This document shows positions 45,922 to 54,335 of a DNA stretch of 64,000 nucleotides, in pieces. The notes under the pieces are model-generated. The model had not been told where the DNA came from. It did not search any database and was given only the letters and a program-made list of their open reading frames with translations. Position 1 is the first letter of the stretch; every line of letters starts with the position of its first letter. Source of the stretch: Lachnospiraceae bacterium (GTDB lineage: Bacteria > Bacillota > Clostridia > Lachnospirales > Lachnospiraceae); NCBI GenBank assembly GCA_949383255.1, contig CASJPF010000002.1, positions 1 to 64,000 on the forward strand. Reading direction: 5' to 3'. The translations under genes were made by a program, and so were the position numbers.

Positions 45922-48009
45922 ATGGCAAAATATTTGGTGATAGTTGAGTCACCCGCGAAAGTAAAGACAATCAAAAAATTTCTGGGTGCAAATTATGAGG
46001 TATTGGCGAGCAACGGTCATGTGCGCGATATGCCCAAAAGCCAACTGGGATTTGATGCGGAAAATGATTACGAACCGAAATATATAACCATTCGTGGAAA
46101 GGGAGACATTCTGGCAAAGCTTCGCAAGGAAGTAAAAAAGGCAGATAAAATCTATCTTGCAACGGACCCTGACCGCGAGGGAGAGGCAATCTCATGGCAT
46201 TTGTATATTGCTCTGAAATTAGAGGGCAAAAAGGTATATCGCATTACATTTAACGAAATCACAAAAAATGCGGTAAAGGAATCTTTCAAGAATCCAAGAG
46301 AGATTGATATGAGTTTGGTTGATGCGCAGCAAGCGCGCCGTATGCTTGACCGAATGGTAGGGTATCGGATTTCACCGCTTCTGTGGGCAAAGATTAAGAG
46401 AGGATTGAGCGCGGGAAGAGTACAGTCTGTAGCGTTGCGCATTATCTGCGACAGGGAAGATGAAATCAATGCTTTTATTCCAGAAGAATACTGGACATTG
46501 GATGCAACATTGAAAATAAAAGGGGAGAAAAAACCTCTTATAGCAAAGTATCATGGCACTGGAGAGAAAAAGACAGAGATTTCTTCTAAGGAAGAGATGG
46601 ACAAAATTTTAAGAGAACTAGAAGGGGCAAAGTTTGCCGTCACAGATATAAAAAAGGGAGAGCGTGTTAAGAAAGCGCCGCTGCCCTTCACAACATCAAC
46701 ATTGCAGCAGGAGGCAAGCAAGACGTTAAATTTCTCCACACAGAAGACAATGCGTCTGGCACAACAGCTCTATGAAGGTGTGGAACTAAAAGGGCAGGGA
46801 ACTGTTGGTATTATTACGTATCTGCGAACAGATTCGACCAGAATTTCTGATGAGGCTGCCGCTTCTTCCAAAGAGTACATTGCTAAAAATTATGGAGATG
46901 CGTATACAGCGGAGGCTGTGGCAGAAAAGAAAAAAGAGCAGAAAATACAAGATGCGCATGAGGCGATACGCCCGACAGATATCAATAACACTCCAGCAGA
47001 TTTAAAGGAGTCTTTGAGTCGGGACCAGTTTCGCTTGTATCAACTTATCTGGAAACGGTTTACAGCAAGCCGCATGACACCCGCGAAGTTTGAGACAACT
47101 TCCATAAAAATTGACGCGGAGGGACATCACTTTACAGTGTCCGCGTCTAAACTAGATTTTGACGGATTTATGAGTGTCTACAAAGAGGCAGATGAAGAGA
47201 AAGCAGTATCCAACACGCTTGTGAAAGATATCACAAAAGAGGCACAACTTTCCTTAGAGGCGTTGGATCCCAAACAGCATTTTACGCAGCCGCCTCCACA
47301 TTATACGGAGGCATCACTTGTAAGAGCACTCGAGGAGCTTGGAATTGGGCGGCCTAGTACTTATGCGCCGACAATCACAACAATTATGGCAAGACGCTAC
47401 GTAGTAAAAGAGGACAAAAACCTCTATGTTTCCGAGTTGGGCGAAGTAGTCAACAATATGATGAAAGATGCATTTCCGTCAATAGTGGATGTGAATTTCA
47501 CGGCGAATCTTGAAGCTTTGCTCGACAAGGTGGAAGATGGTGCAATTGGCTGGAAGACAGTGGTAGGAAATTTTTATCCGGATTTGGATGAGGCGGTGAA
47601 GAATGCGGAGAAAGAACTTGATGAGGTAGAAATTGCTGACGAAGTATCCGATGAATTGTGCGATGTATGTGGTAGAAATATGGTTATTAAATATGGACCA
47701 CACGGTAAATTTCTTGCTTGCCCGGGATTTCCAGAGTGCAAAAACACAAAACCTTATTTTGAGAAGATTGGTGTATCTTGTCCAAAGTGCGGCAAGGAAG
47801 TTGTTATCAGAAAGACGAAAAAAGGCAGAAGATATTATGGTTGTGAGGCGATACCAGAATGTGACTTTATGGTATGGCAAAAGCCTTCCAAAGAAAAGTG
47901 TGACCGCTGTGGCGGTATTATGCTAATCAAGGGAAATAAGCTTGTGTGTGTGAATGAGCAGTGCGGTTTTGTGAAAAAGATAGAGGATATTGATACAGTG
48001 ACATCATAA
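45922..48009 (+). CDS. topA: DNA topoisomerase I
   Basis: Type IA topoisomerase relaxing negative supercoils, 695 aa. Seen: TOPRIM domain (YLVIVESPAKVKTIKKFLG, TDPDREGEAISWHL), LSAGRVQSVALRIICDRE, and the active-site segment GIITYLRTDSTRISDEA with Tyr300. The C-terminal tail has zinc fingers: CDVCG...CPGFPEC, CPKCG...CEAIPEC and CDRCG...CVNEQC, twelve cysteines in three sets. ATG 45922 follows GAGGTAAC. It has its own promoter and terminator, and lies in the conserved dprA-topA-codY neighbourhood. Confidence 0.97.
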   Translation: MAKYLVIVESPAKVKTIKKFLGANYEVLASNGHVRDMPKSQLGFDAENDYEPKYITIRGKGDILAKLRKEVKKADKIYLATDPDREGEAISWHLYIALKLEGKKVYRITFNEITKNAVKESFKNPREIDMSLVDAQQARRMLDRMVGYRISPLLWAKIKRGLSAGRVQSVALRIICDREDEINAFIPEEYWTLDATLKIKGEKKPLIAKYHGTGEKKTEISSKEEMDKILRELEGAKFAVTDIKKGERVKKAPLPFTTSTLQQEASKTLNFSTQKTMRLAQQLYEGVELKGQGTVGIITYLRTDSTRISDEAAASSKEYIAKNYGDAYTAEAVAEKKKEQKIQDAHEAIRPTDINNTPADLKESLSRDQFRLYQLIWKRFTASRMTPAKFETTSIKIDAEGHHFTVSASKLDFDGFMSVYKEADEEKAVSNTLVKDITKEAQLSLEALDPKQHFTQPPPHYTEASLVRALEELGIGRPSTYAPTITTIMARRYVVKEDKNLYVSELGEVVNNMMKDAFPSIVDVNFTANLEALLDKVEDGAIGWKTVVGNFYPDLDEAVKNAEKELDEVEIADEVSDELCDVCGRNMVIKYGPHGKFLACPGFPECKNTKPYFEKIGVSCPKCGKEVVIRKTKKGRRYYGCEAIPECDFMVWQKPSKEKCDRCGGIMLIKGNKLVCVNEQCGFVKKIEDIDTVTS

Positions 48010-48059
48010 AAAAGAGCTGTGAAATAATGAGATAATCATTTTTTTCACAGCTCTTTTTT
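48008..48059 (+). terminator. terminator after topA
   Basis: AAAAAAGAGCTGTGAAA (48008-48024) pairs with TTTCACAGCTCTTTTTT (48043-48059). It runs directly into TATGCACATGGGC of the next repeat. Confidence 0.93.
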
Positions 48060-48150
48060 ATGCACATGGGCACCCAAAGGAATATTGTCAGCGAAGCTGA
48101 CGGGTGCCCAGTGTGCGAGTAGGGAAAGGAATCTTTCCCTACTCGATTGT
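48059..48150 (+). repeat. two-stem intergenic repeat, family A, copy 5
   Basis: TATGCACATGGGCACCCAAA, inner GTCAGC-GAA-GCTGAC, GGGTGCCC, then CGAGTAGGGAAAG/CTTTCCCTACTCG. A further partial unit (ACATACGCACCCAAAAG) follows at 48151-48167. The rest of the gap to codY holds only its promoter. Confidence 0.92.
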
Positions 48151-48258
48151 ACATACGCACCCAAAAGTTATTGCTGCAATCGTTTCAATATTTTTTACAT
48201 TATAGAAATTAAAAGAAATTGTAAAGTATTATTGAATTATTGACTGAAACTATTGAAA

Positions 48259-48287
48259 AATAGAGATACGTATGTTAAAATTTAGTA
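48259..48287 (+). promoter_or_regulatory. promoter for codY
   Basis: TTGAAA, 17-base spacer, TAAAAT in the stretch around 48254-48283, with about 80 bases of leader before codY. Coordinates are good to a few bases. Confidence 0.55.
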
Positions 48288-48363
48288 TCAATAGGACTTT
48301 TTGACGGAGAAATTGCAGAAGTTCATATGAGCTGCAGACAATAAAAGGACTTGGAGGTTTGCT

Positions 48364-49149
48364 ATGGGTAGCGTACAATTATTAGATAAAACGAGAAAGA
48401 TAGGAAAACTTTTACACAACAATAATTCCAGCAAAGTGGTTTTTAATGATATCTGCAAGGTAATCCGAGATATTGTGGACTCGAATGTATTGGTAATTAG
48501 CAAAAAAGGAAAAGTGCTGGGCATAGGAAAATGTGAAGGTGTAGATGAACTAAAGGAACTTGTCGAGGATAATGTAGGCGGATTTATTGATCCGATGTTA
48601 AATGAGCGGCTTCTGGGAGTGCTTTCCACAAAAGAAAATGTAAACCTTGCCACTCTGGGATTTGAGAGTGAGGATATCCGCAAGTATCAGGCGGTCATTA
48701 CACCGATTGAGATTGCAGGGGAGCGTCTAGGAACGTTATTTATATATAAGTGCAATGAGCAGTATGACATTGATGATATTATTTTGTGTGAGTATGGTGT
48801 GACTGTTGTTGGGCTTGAGATGCTTCGCGCTGTGAGTGAGGAGAATGCAGAGGAAAGCCGCAAGATTGCAGTTGTAAAATCTGCGATTTCTACACTGTCT
48901 TTTTCCGAGATGGAAGCAATCACGCATATTTTTGATGAGCTGAATGGCACGGAAGGGATTTTGGTTGCCAGTAAAATTGCGGATCGTGTAGGTATTACAA
49001 GAAGCGTGATTGTAAATGCGCTTCGCAAATTTGAGAGCGCAGGTGTAATTGAGTCGCGTTCTTCAGGAATGAAGGGAACTTATATCAAGGTTCTCAATGA
49101 TGTCGTGTTTGAGGAAGTGGAAGCGCTAAAACGGCAACTGAACAAATAA
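48364..49149 (+). CDS. codY: GTP- and branched-chain-amino-acid-sensing repressor CodY
   Basis: Global nutrient regulator, 261 aa, full length. An N-terminal GAF sensor domain (VQLLDKTRKIGKLLHNNNSS, VFNDICKVIRDIVDSNVLVI) is joined by a helix to a C-terminal winged helix with the family's recognition motif (ASKIADRVGITRSVIVNALR, KFESAGVIESRSSGMKGTYI). CTTGGAGG precedes ATG 48364. The gene lies directly upstream of the flagellar operon, an arrangement also seen in Bacillus, where CodY represses flagellar genes. CodY could link nutrient limitation to motility here; no binding site is proven. Confidence 0.97.
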   Translation: MGSVQLLDKTRKIGKLLHNNNSSKVVFNDICKVIRDIVDSNVLVISKKGKVLGIGKCEGVDELKELVEDNVGGFIDPMLNERLLGVLSTKENVNLATLGFESEDIRKYQAVITPIEIAGERLGTLFIYKCNEQYDIDDIILCEYGVTVVGLEMLRAVSEENAEESRKIAVVKSAISTLSFSEMEAITHIFDELNGTEGILVASKIADRVGITRSVIVNALRKFESAGVIESRSSGMKGTYIKVLNDVVFEEVEALKRQLNK

Positions 49150-49194
49150 TCGTTTGAAATTGCGGCAATAATTTGAATTGTATCAATATAATAT

Positions 49195-49243
49195 AAAAAA
49201 GACTTATCTTACGTATTTATCAGGAAAAGATAAGTCTTTTTTT
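49195..49243 (+). terminator. terminator after codY
   Basis: AAAAAAGACTTATCTT (49195-49210) pairs with AAGATAAGTC plus TTTTTTT (49227-49243), separating codY from the flagellar operon. Confidence 0.93.
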
Positions 49244-49323
49244 GATTTTGGGATTAAAATAATGGATTTACATAACAGAGTAAAACAAATTCACATAATA
49301 TTGCAAAATAATGAAAAAAATAC

Positions 49324-49351
49324 TTGAAATATTCTGAAAATAATCTATAAT
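49324..49351 (+). promoter_or_regulatory. sigma-A type promoter of the flagellar operon
   Basis: TTGAAA (49324-49329), 16-base spacer, TATAAT (49346-49351), with about 80 bases of leader. No sigma-28 type TAAA...GCCGATAA box is seen here. Confidence 0.75.
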
Positions 49352-49437
49352 AGAGTAAGAAAGACGATATATTATGTAAATCCATATGAGGGGTATTTGG
49401 TTTACATAGAATCAGATTATGAAAAGGAGGAGTAGAC

Positions 49438-49830
49438 ATGTTAAACAACTCAGGTGTATTTGACTACATTAATGTTTTGGGAACTTCATTAGATGCAGCG
49501 TCAACAAGAAATGACATTATCAATCATAATATTGCAAATGTGAACACACCCAACTATAAGAGGAAGGATATTCGTTTTGAGACAGAGCTAAAACATGCAT
49601 TTGCAAGAGCAAGTGAAGACACTGTGGATGCGAGAGTGAAAAATTTAGATTTGGAGGCATTGACTCCTGAAATTTACACGGATTATGCAGAGTTATCTTT
49701 TCGGTATGACGGAAATAACGTGGACATTAACAATGAGAATGCTATTCTTGCAAAAAATCAGATTAAATATAATGGAATGATGGATTTGTTGAATAAAAAT
49801 TTCTCGCAGTTAAAGTCAGTAATGAAATAG
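49438..49830 (+). CDS. flgB: flagellar basal-body rod protein FlgB
   Basis: Proximal rod subunit, 130 aa, exported by the flagellar type III system. The N-terminal rod motif is seen (RNDIINHNIANVNTPNYKRK), with a C-terminal helix NAILAKNQIKYNGMMDLLNK that pairs with it. AAAGGAGG precedes ATG 49438. First gene of the operon, 13 bases from flgC. Confidence 0.96.
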   Translation: MLNNSGVFDYINVLGTSLDAASTRNDIINHNIANVNTPNYKRKDIRFETELKHAFARASEDTVDARVKNLDLEALTPEIYTDYAELSFRYDGNNVDINNENAILAKNQIKYNGMMDLLNKNFSQLKSVMK

Positions 49831-49842
49831 GAGGGCGATTAA

Positions 49843-50337
49843 ATGGGAATCTTTGATTCGTTTGATATCAGTGCATCAGGAATGTCCGCTGAGCGATATC
49901 GCATGGATATTATCTCGCAGAATATGGCAAATGCACATTCGACAAGAACAGAAGATGGTACACCATATGTCAGAAAAGTTGTTACTTTTCAGGAAAAGAC
50001 AGACACAAAGAACAGAAAGTTTTCACATATGTTGGATACCGCGTTCAGCAATCTGAGCGGCAGACCGCTTGGCTGTACTAATTCGGCAGAATTAGCAAGC
50101 CCAGGAACAGGAGTGAAGGTGGGAGGATTGTATGAAGATACATGGACCGAGGATGTGATGGCTTATGACCCAGAGCATCCAGATGCAGATGAGAACGGTT
50201 ATGTACACTATCCCAATGTAAACGTCATTACAGAGATGACAAATATGATTGATGCAAGTAGGGGGTATGAGGCAAACCAGGCAGCTTTTGAGGCGACAAA
50301 GGCGATGGCAAGCAAAGGGTTGGAAATGAATTTTTAG
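49843..50337 (+). CDS. flgC: flagellar basal-body rod protein FlgC
   Basis: Proximal rod subunit, 164 aa. N-terminal motif FDISASGMSAERYRMDIISQ then NMANAHSTRTEDGTPYVRK; the C-terminus has YPNVNVITEMTNMIDASRGY and EANQAAFEATKAMASKGLEM, the standard axial-protein ends that form the coiled-coil packing of the rod. AGGAGGG precedes ATG 49843. Stop is 35 bases before fliE. Confidence 0.96.
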   Translation: MGIFDSFDISASGMSAERYRMDIISQNMANAHSTRTEDGTPYVRKVVTFQEKTDTKNRKFSHMLDTAFSNLSGRPLGCTNSAELASPGTGVKVGGLYEDTWTEDVMAYDPEHPDADENGYVHYPNVNVITEMTNMIDASRGYEANQAAFEATKAMASKGLEMNF

Positions 50338-50372
50338 GAATTAGATAAGGGAGAGTATAGGGGGAAAGAGCG

Positions 50373-50708
50373 ATGACAATAACAGCAGCAAAGGATATTA
50401 ATGATCTGTACAAGGTTAGTTCTGATACGGCAAAAAATGCCTTGTATGGCACAAATACCGACAATGAGGGGACAAAGAGCAATCTGTTTGGTTCGTTTTT
50501 GGATGCGGCAGTGAGCAATATCAACAATACAAATGAACTGTTATCCAATCAGGAGAACGAGGTGCTAAAATGGTCAATGGGTATTTCAGAGAATACGCAT
50601 GATCTGACAATCGCAGTCGGAAAGGCACAGACAGCACTTGATTATACAGTTGCACTCCGAGATAAGCTTTTGGAGGCATATAAGGAGATTATGCAGATTC
50701 AAATCTAA
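50373..50708 (+). CDS. fliE: flagellar hook-basal body complex protein FliE
   Basis: Adapter between the MS ring and rod, 111 aa. The C-terminal half matches FliE: LDAAVSNINNTNELLSNQEN, NTHDLTIAVGKAQTALDYTV, ALRDKLLEAYKEIMQIQI. The ribosome site is GGGGGAAAG. Gap to fliF is 67 bases with no terminator. Confidence 0.95.
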   Translation: MTITAAKDINDLYKVSSDTAKNALYGTNTDNEGTKSNLFGSFLDAAVSNINNTNELLSNQENEVLKWSMGISENTHDLTIAVGKAQTALDYTVALRDKLLEAYKEIMQIQI

Positions 50709-50775
50709 TGAGTTGGTTGTAAAGGATTACCGGTAAAGGATTACAGGGGAAGTTTGGAAGAAGGAGACACTTGAC

Positions 50776-52389
50776 ATGGTTGACAAGGTATTAGATTTTG
50801 GGAAAAAGCTATTGGAGCGAATAAAAGAATGGTGGAATAAGTTTCAGCCAAAACAGAAGACACTGATTATTGGAATTATAGTTGTGCTTTTGTTAGCCAT
50901 TGCAATATTGGTGGCAGTGCTTACGAGAAAACAGTATGTAAATATTGTGAATGCGGAGTCCACAAAAGAGGCGGCGGCAGTAAGAGACTTGCTGGATGGG
51001 CAAGGGCTTGACTACAAAGTCTCATCGGATGGTCTGCATTTTGATATTGTGAGTACACAACAGTCAGATGCAAATCTACTGCTTGGTTCCAACAATATTC
51101 CAACGGCAGCATATACAATTGATGACGTGTTAAACGGAAGCTTTTCCACAACAGAAGCAGATAAGCAGAAGCGCTATAAACTTTTTATCGAGGAGCAGAT
51201 TGAGCAGGATGTAAAGAGTATGAAGGCAGTTAACACTGCTTCTTGCCAACTAACGATTCCAGATGATAATGGTACGCTTATCGCACAGAATCGAGAAACT
51301 TATGCAAGTGTTCTTCTGGAGCTTAATGAAGGAATCTCCTTTACAGAGGAGAATGCGGCAGCCATTGCAAGGATGGTAGCGACAGGACTTGGAAACGCTA
51401 CGACAGACAATATAACCATCACTGACGTGGAGGGAAGAATTTGGTTTCCAGTGGAGCAGAGTTACTCTACCATTGAGAAGGCTGACAATATGATGATGCT
51501 CAAACAGGAGGCAGAAAGTCTGATTAAAAACGAAGTTAGACAGGTACTTTTAGGAACAAATGAGTTCAATCAGATTGAGGTGGGAACCAACATTGCGATG
51601 GACTTTTCACAGAAGGAAATCACACAGCACAATTACTCCACACCAGATGATGAGCATGATCAGGGATTGCTTGCCCATGAGGAAGTATATCAGTCAAATG
51701 CGACAGATGGTTTGGGGGGCGTACCTGGAACAGATTCCAATTCAGAGGAAGATTATATGATTGATGAATCTTCAGGTACAAGAAGCAATACATATGAGCG
51801 AAAGAGTGATTATCTTCCAAACGAGGAGATTATCAAGACAACAGCTGCTACAGGAACGATTGTATATAATGACAGCTCCATCTCTGTGGCTGCAGTAAGA
51901 TACCGTGTAGTCCGAGAGGAAGATGTACGTCTTCAAGGATTTTTGGATGGTATTTCATGGGAAGAATACAAGCTTGCAAACAATGGCAAAACAAAGCTTG
52001 AGATAGATGAAGATTTAGTCGGCATGGTGGCAAATGCGACAGGCATACCGACTAAAAATGTAAGTTTTGTGGCATATGAAGAGGTACAATTTATTGATAC
52101 AATACAGTCTACTGTAGCACTGAAAGATATTATACAGATTGTGCTGATTGTAATTATTCTCACACTTCTGGCATTTGTGGTAATTATGAGTCTGAGAACC
52201 AGAAGAGAAGTCGAGGAAGAGGAAGAACTTGCGGTGGAAGATTTGCTTCAGTCACATGTCGATGAACTAGAGGGCATTGAGACAGAGCAGAAGTCCGAAG
52301 CGAGAAAACTAATAGAAAACTTTGTCGAGGAAAATCCAGAAGCAGTTGCTACACTTTTAAGAAACTGGCTTGACGAGGATTGGGGGTAA
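50776..52389 (+). CDS. fliF: flagellar MS-ring protein FliF
   Basis: Forms the membrane ring on which the flagellum assembles, 537 aa. First membrane helix near residues 28-50 (TLIIGIIVVLLLAIAILVAV). The secretin-like ring-building domains follow (YVNIVNAESTKEAAAVRDLL, YKLFIEEQIEQDVKSM, ASVLLELNEGISFTEENAAA). The second helix is near residue 453-475 (IIQIVLIVIILTLLAFVVIM). The extreme C-terminus (KLIENFVEENPEAVATLLRN) is the FliG-binding segment. AAGGAGA lies 8 bases before ATG 50776. Confidence 0.97.
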   Translation: MVDKVLDFGKKLLERIKEWWNKFQPKQKTLIIGIIVVLLLAIAILVAVLTRKQYVNIVNAESTKEAAAVRDLLDGQGLDYKVSSDGLHFDIVSTQQSDANLLLGSNNIPTAAYTIDDVLNGSFSTTEADKQKRYKLFIEEQIEQDVKSMKAVNTASCQLTIPDDNGTLIAQNRETYASVLLELNEGISFTEENAAAIARMVATGLGNATTDNITITDVEGRIWFPVEQSYSTIEKADNMMMLKQEAESLIKNEVRQVLLGTNEFNQIEVGTNIAMDFSQKEITQHNYSTPDDEHDQGLLAHEEVYQSNATDGLGGVPGTDSNSEEDYMIDESSGTRSNTYERKSDYLPNEEIIKTTAATGTIVYNDSSISVAAVRYRVVREEDVRLQGFLDGISWEEYKLANNGKTKLEIDEDLVGMVANATGIPTKNVSFVAYEEVQFIDTIQSTVALKDIIQIVLIVIILTLLAFVVIMSLRTRREVEEEEELAVEDLLQSHVDELEGIETEQKSEARKLIENFVEENPEAVATLLRNWLDEDWG

Positions 52390-52395
52390 CCAGTA

Positions 52396-53406
52396 ATGGC
52401 TAGTAATGAAGAGTTAAAGGGAATACAGAAGGCGGCAATTTTATTGATTGCCCTCGGACCTGAGAAATCTTCCCTGATATTTAAACATTTAAAGGAAGAG
52501 GAAATCGAGGACCTGACACTTGAGATTGCGAATACCAAGAGCGTTACACCACAGGTAAAAGAGAAGGTAATCAATGAATTTTATGAGGTATGTCTTGCGC
52601 AGCAGTACATTGCAGAGGGCGGCATTGGCTATGCAAAAGAACTTTTGGAGAAAGCACTTGGAGCCGACAAGGCAATGGACGTCATTGGCAAGTTAACTGC
52701 GTCGCTGCAAGTAAAACCATTCGAGTTTGTCAAAAAGACAGATGCCTCTCAGTTGTTGAACTTTATACAAGATGAGCATCCGCAGACGATCGCATTAATT
52801 CTCTCTTACCTGTCTGCGGGACAGGCGGCTACAATTCTCGGCGCGCTGGTGCCTGAGAAACAGGCGGAAGTTGCAAGGCGTATTGCTACAATGGACAGAA
52901 CGAGTCCAGATGTGATTAAGGAAGTTGAGCGCGTGCTAGAATCAAAGCTTTCTTCTCTCGTAAATCAAGATTACACGATTATCGGTGGTGTAGACGCTGT
53001 GGTGGATATTTTGAACACAGTAGACAGAGGAACAGAAAAACATATTATGGAAACACTCGAAGTGGAAGAGCCAGAACTTGCAGACGAGATCAGAAAGAAG
53101 ATGTTTGTATTCGAGGATATTTTGCTGCTCGACGACCGCGCTATCCAGCGTGTGCTTAGAGATGTTGACAACAACGATCTTGCCATTGCATGTAAAGGTT
53201 CGACAGAGGAAGTGCAGAATGCGATTTTCAGCAATATGTCAAAACGTCTTGCTGAGATGATTAAGGAAGATATGGAGTTTATGGGTCCTATTAGAATGAA
53301 GGATGTTGAGGAAGCACAGCAGAAGATTGTAAACATAATTAGAAAACTTGAAGATTCTGCGGAGATCGTTATTTCTAGAGGTGGAGGTGACGAGATCGTT
53401 GTCTAA
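52396..53406 (+). CDS. fliG: flagellar motor switch protein FliG
   Basis: C-ring subunit that interacts with MotA to generate torque and direction, 336 aa. Seen: N-terminal KAAILLIALGPEKSSLIFKH, the middle-domain EHPQTIALILSYLSAGQAAT, and C-terminal charged-ridge helices MFVFEDILLLDDRAIQRVLR with the usual Arg/Asp/Glu residues. It starts 6 bases after fliF. Its last bases overlap the TTG start of fliH. Confidence 0.97.
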   Translation: MASNEELKGIQKAAILLIALGPEKSSLIFKHLKEEEIEDLTLEIANTKSVTPQVKEKVINEFYEVCLAQQYIAEGGIGYAKELLEKALGADKAMDVIGKLTASLQVKPFEFVKKTDASQLLNFIQDEHPQTIALILSYLSAGQAATILGALVPEKQAEVARRIATMDRTSPDVIKEVERVLESKLSSLVNQDYTIIGGVDAVVDILNTVDRGTEKHIMETLEVEEPELADEIRKKMFVFEDILLLDDRAIQRVLRDVDNNDLAIACKGSTEEVQNAIFSNMSKRLAEMIKEDMEFMGPIRMKDVEEAQQKIVNIIRKLEDSAEIVISRGGGDEIVV

Positions 53407-54322
53407 TGGTGGTATATTAAAATCGGGCTGGGTCGTAGTAGACCCAGCAAACACTAGAATTATAGATTCTAATGCAAGGGCAGAAGCCAGACTGCGGGAG
53501 CTTGCAATTGAGCTTGCAAGAGAGTGTGGCGAGGAGCCAGATTTTGCAGACGGGTTTACAGAGGGCATCAATGCAGTCGAAGTGTCGCAGTTAATTCGCG
53601 ATGGCGAGGAAAATGTTTTTGGAGGCGGTTTCAGTTCGGATGAGAGTGCATTTTCAGAGGAAGTTATTCCTCCACAACCTCCCAGTCAAATGCAGGAGGA
53701 ATTGATTGCAGATGCACAGGCGCAGATAGAACAGATGCGTGAGGAAGCACTTGCAGAAATTGAACAGGCAAGGGCGCAGATGATGGAGGAGGCGCGAAGT
53801 CAGGGATATCAGGAAGGCTTTGAACAGGGGCAGAATGATGGTTTTGCGCAGGGACATCAGGATGGACTTAACAGTGTGGCAGAGCAACGAGAACAGGTTC
53901 AGATAGAGGCCGAGCAGAAAATGGCGGCAATTGAGGAAGAATATCAACAGAAGATCAAAGAGTTAGAACCAGTTTTTATTGATACATTAACAGGAATTTA
54001 TGAGCATATTTTCCATGTGAGTCTTAAAAATTCTAGAGAATTGATTGTCTATCTGATTCAAAATACAATGCGCAATATTGAGACAGGCAGCACATATTTG
54101 ATTCATGTGTCAAAAGAGGACTATCCTTTTGCAAGTATGCAGAAAAAAGAACTGATTAAGGGAACGAATATTGCAATTGAGAATGTGGAGCTTCTTGAGG
54201 ATGTAACACTTGGAAAAAATGAGTGTATGATAGAGACAGGAAATGGTGTGTTTGACTGTAGTTTAGGGACACAGTTGGAGGCGCTGAACGAAGAGCTAAG
54301 ACTCCTGTCATATGAACCATAA
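53399..54322 (+). CDS. fliH: flagellar assembly protein FliH, TTG start
   Basis: Regulator of the export ATPase, 307 aa. The middle is a long Gln/Glu-rich coiled coil (MQEELIADAQAQIEQMREEA) followed by a Gly-xxx-Gly type run (SQGYQEGFEQGQNDGFAQGH), a known FliH hallmark, and a C-terminal FliH domain (EHIFHVSLKNSRELIVYLIQ). I place the start at TTG 53399 because GGAGGTGA lies about 8 bases upstream within fliG; no ATG fits. The 8-base overlap with fliG implies coupled translation. Confidence 0.9.
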   Translation: MSNGGILKSGWVVVDPANTRIIDSNARAEARLRELAIELARECGEEPDFADGFTEGINAVEVSQLIRDGEENVFGGGFSSDESAFSEEVIPPQPPSQMQEELIADAQAQIEQMREEALAEIEQARAQMMEEARSQGYQEGFEQGQNDGFAQGHQDGLNSVAEQREQVQIEAEQKMAAIEEEYQQKIKELEPVFIDTLTGIYEHIFHVSLKNSRELIVYLIQNTMRNIETGSTYLIHVSKEDYPFASMQKKELIKGTNIAIENVELLEDVTLGKNECMIETGNGVFDCSLGTQLEALNEELRLLSYEP

Positions 54323-54335
54323 AAGGGGATAAAAC

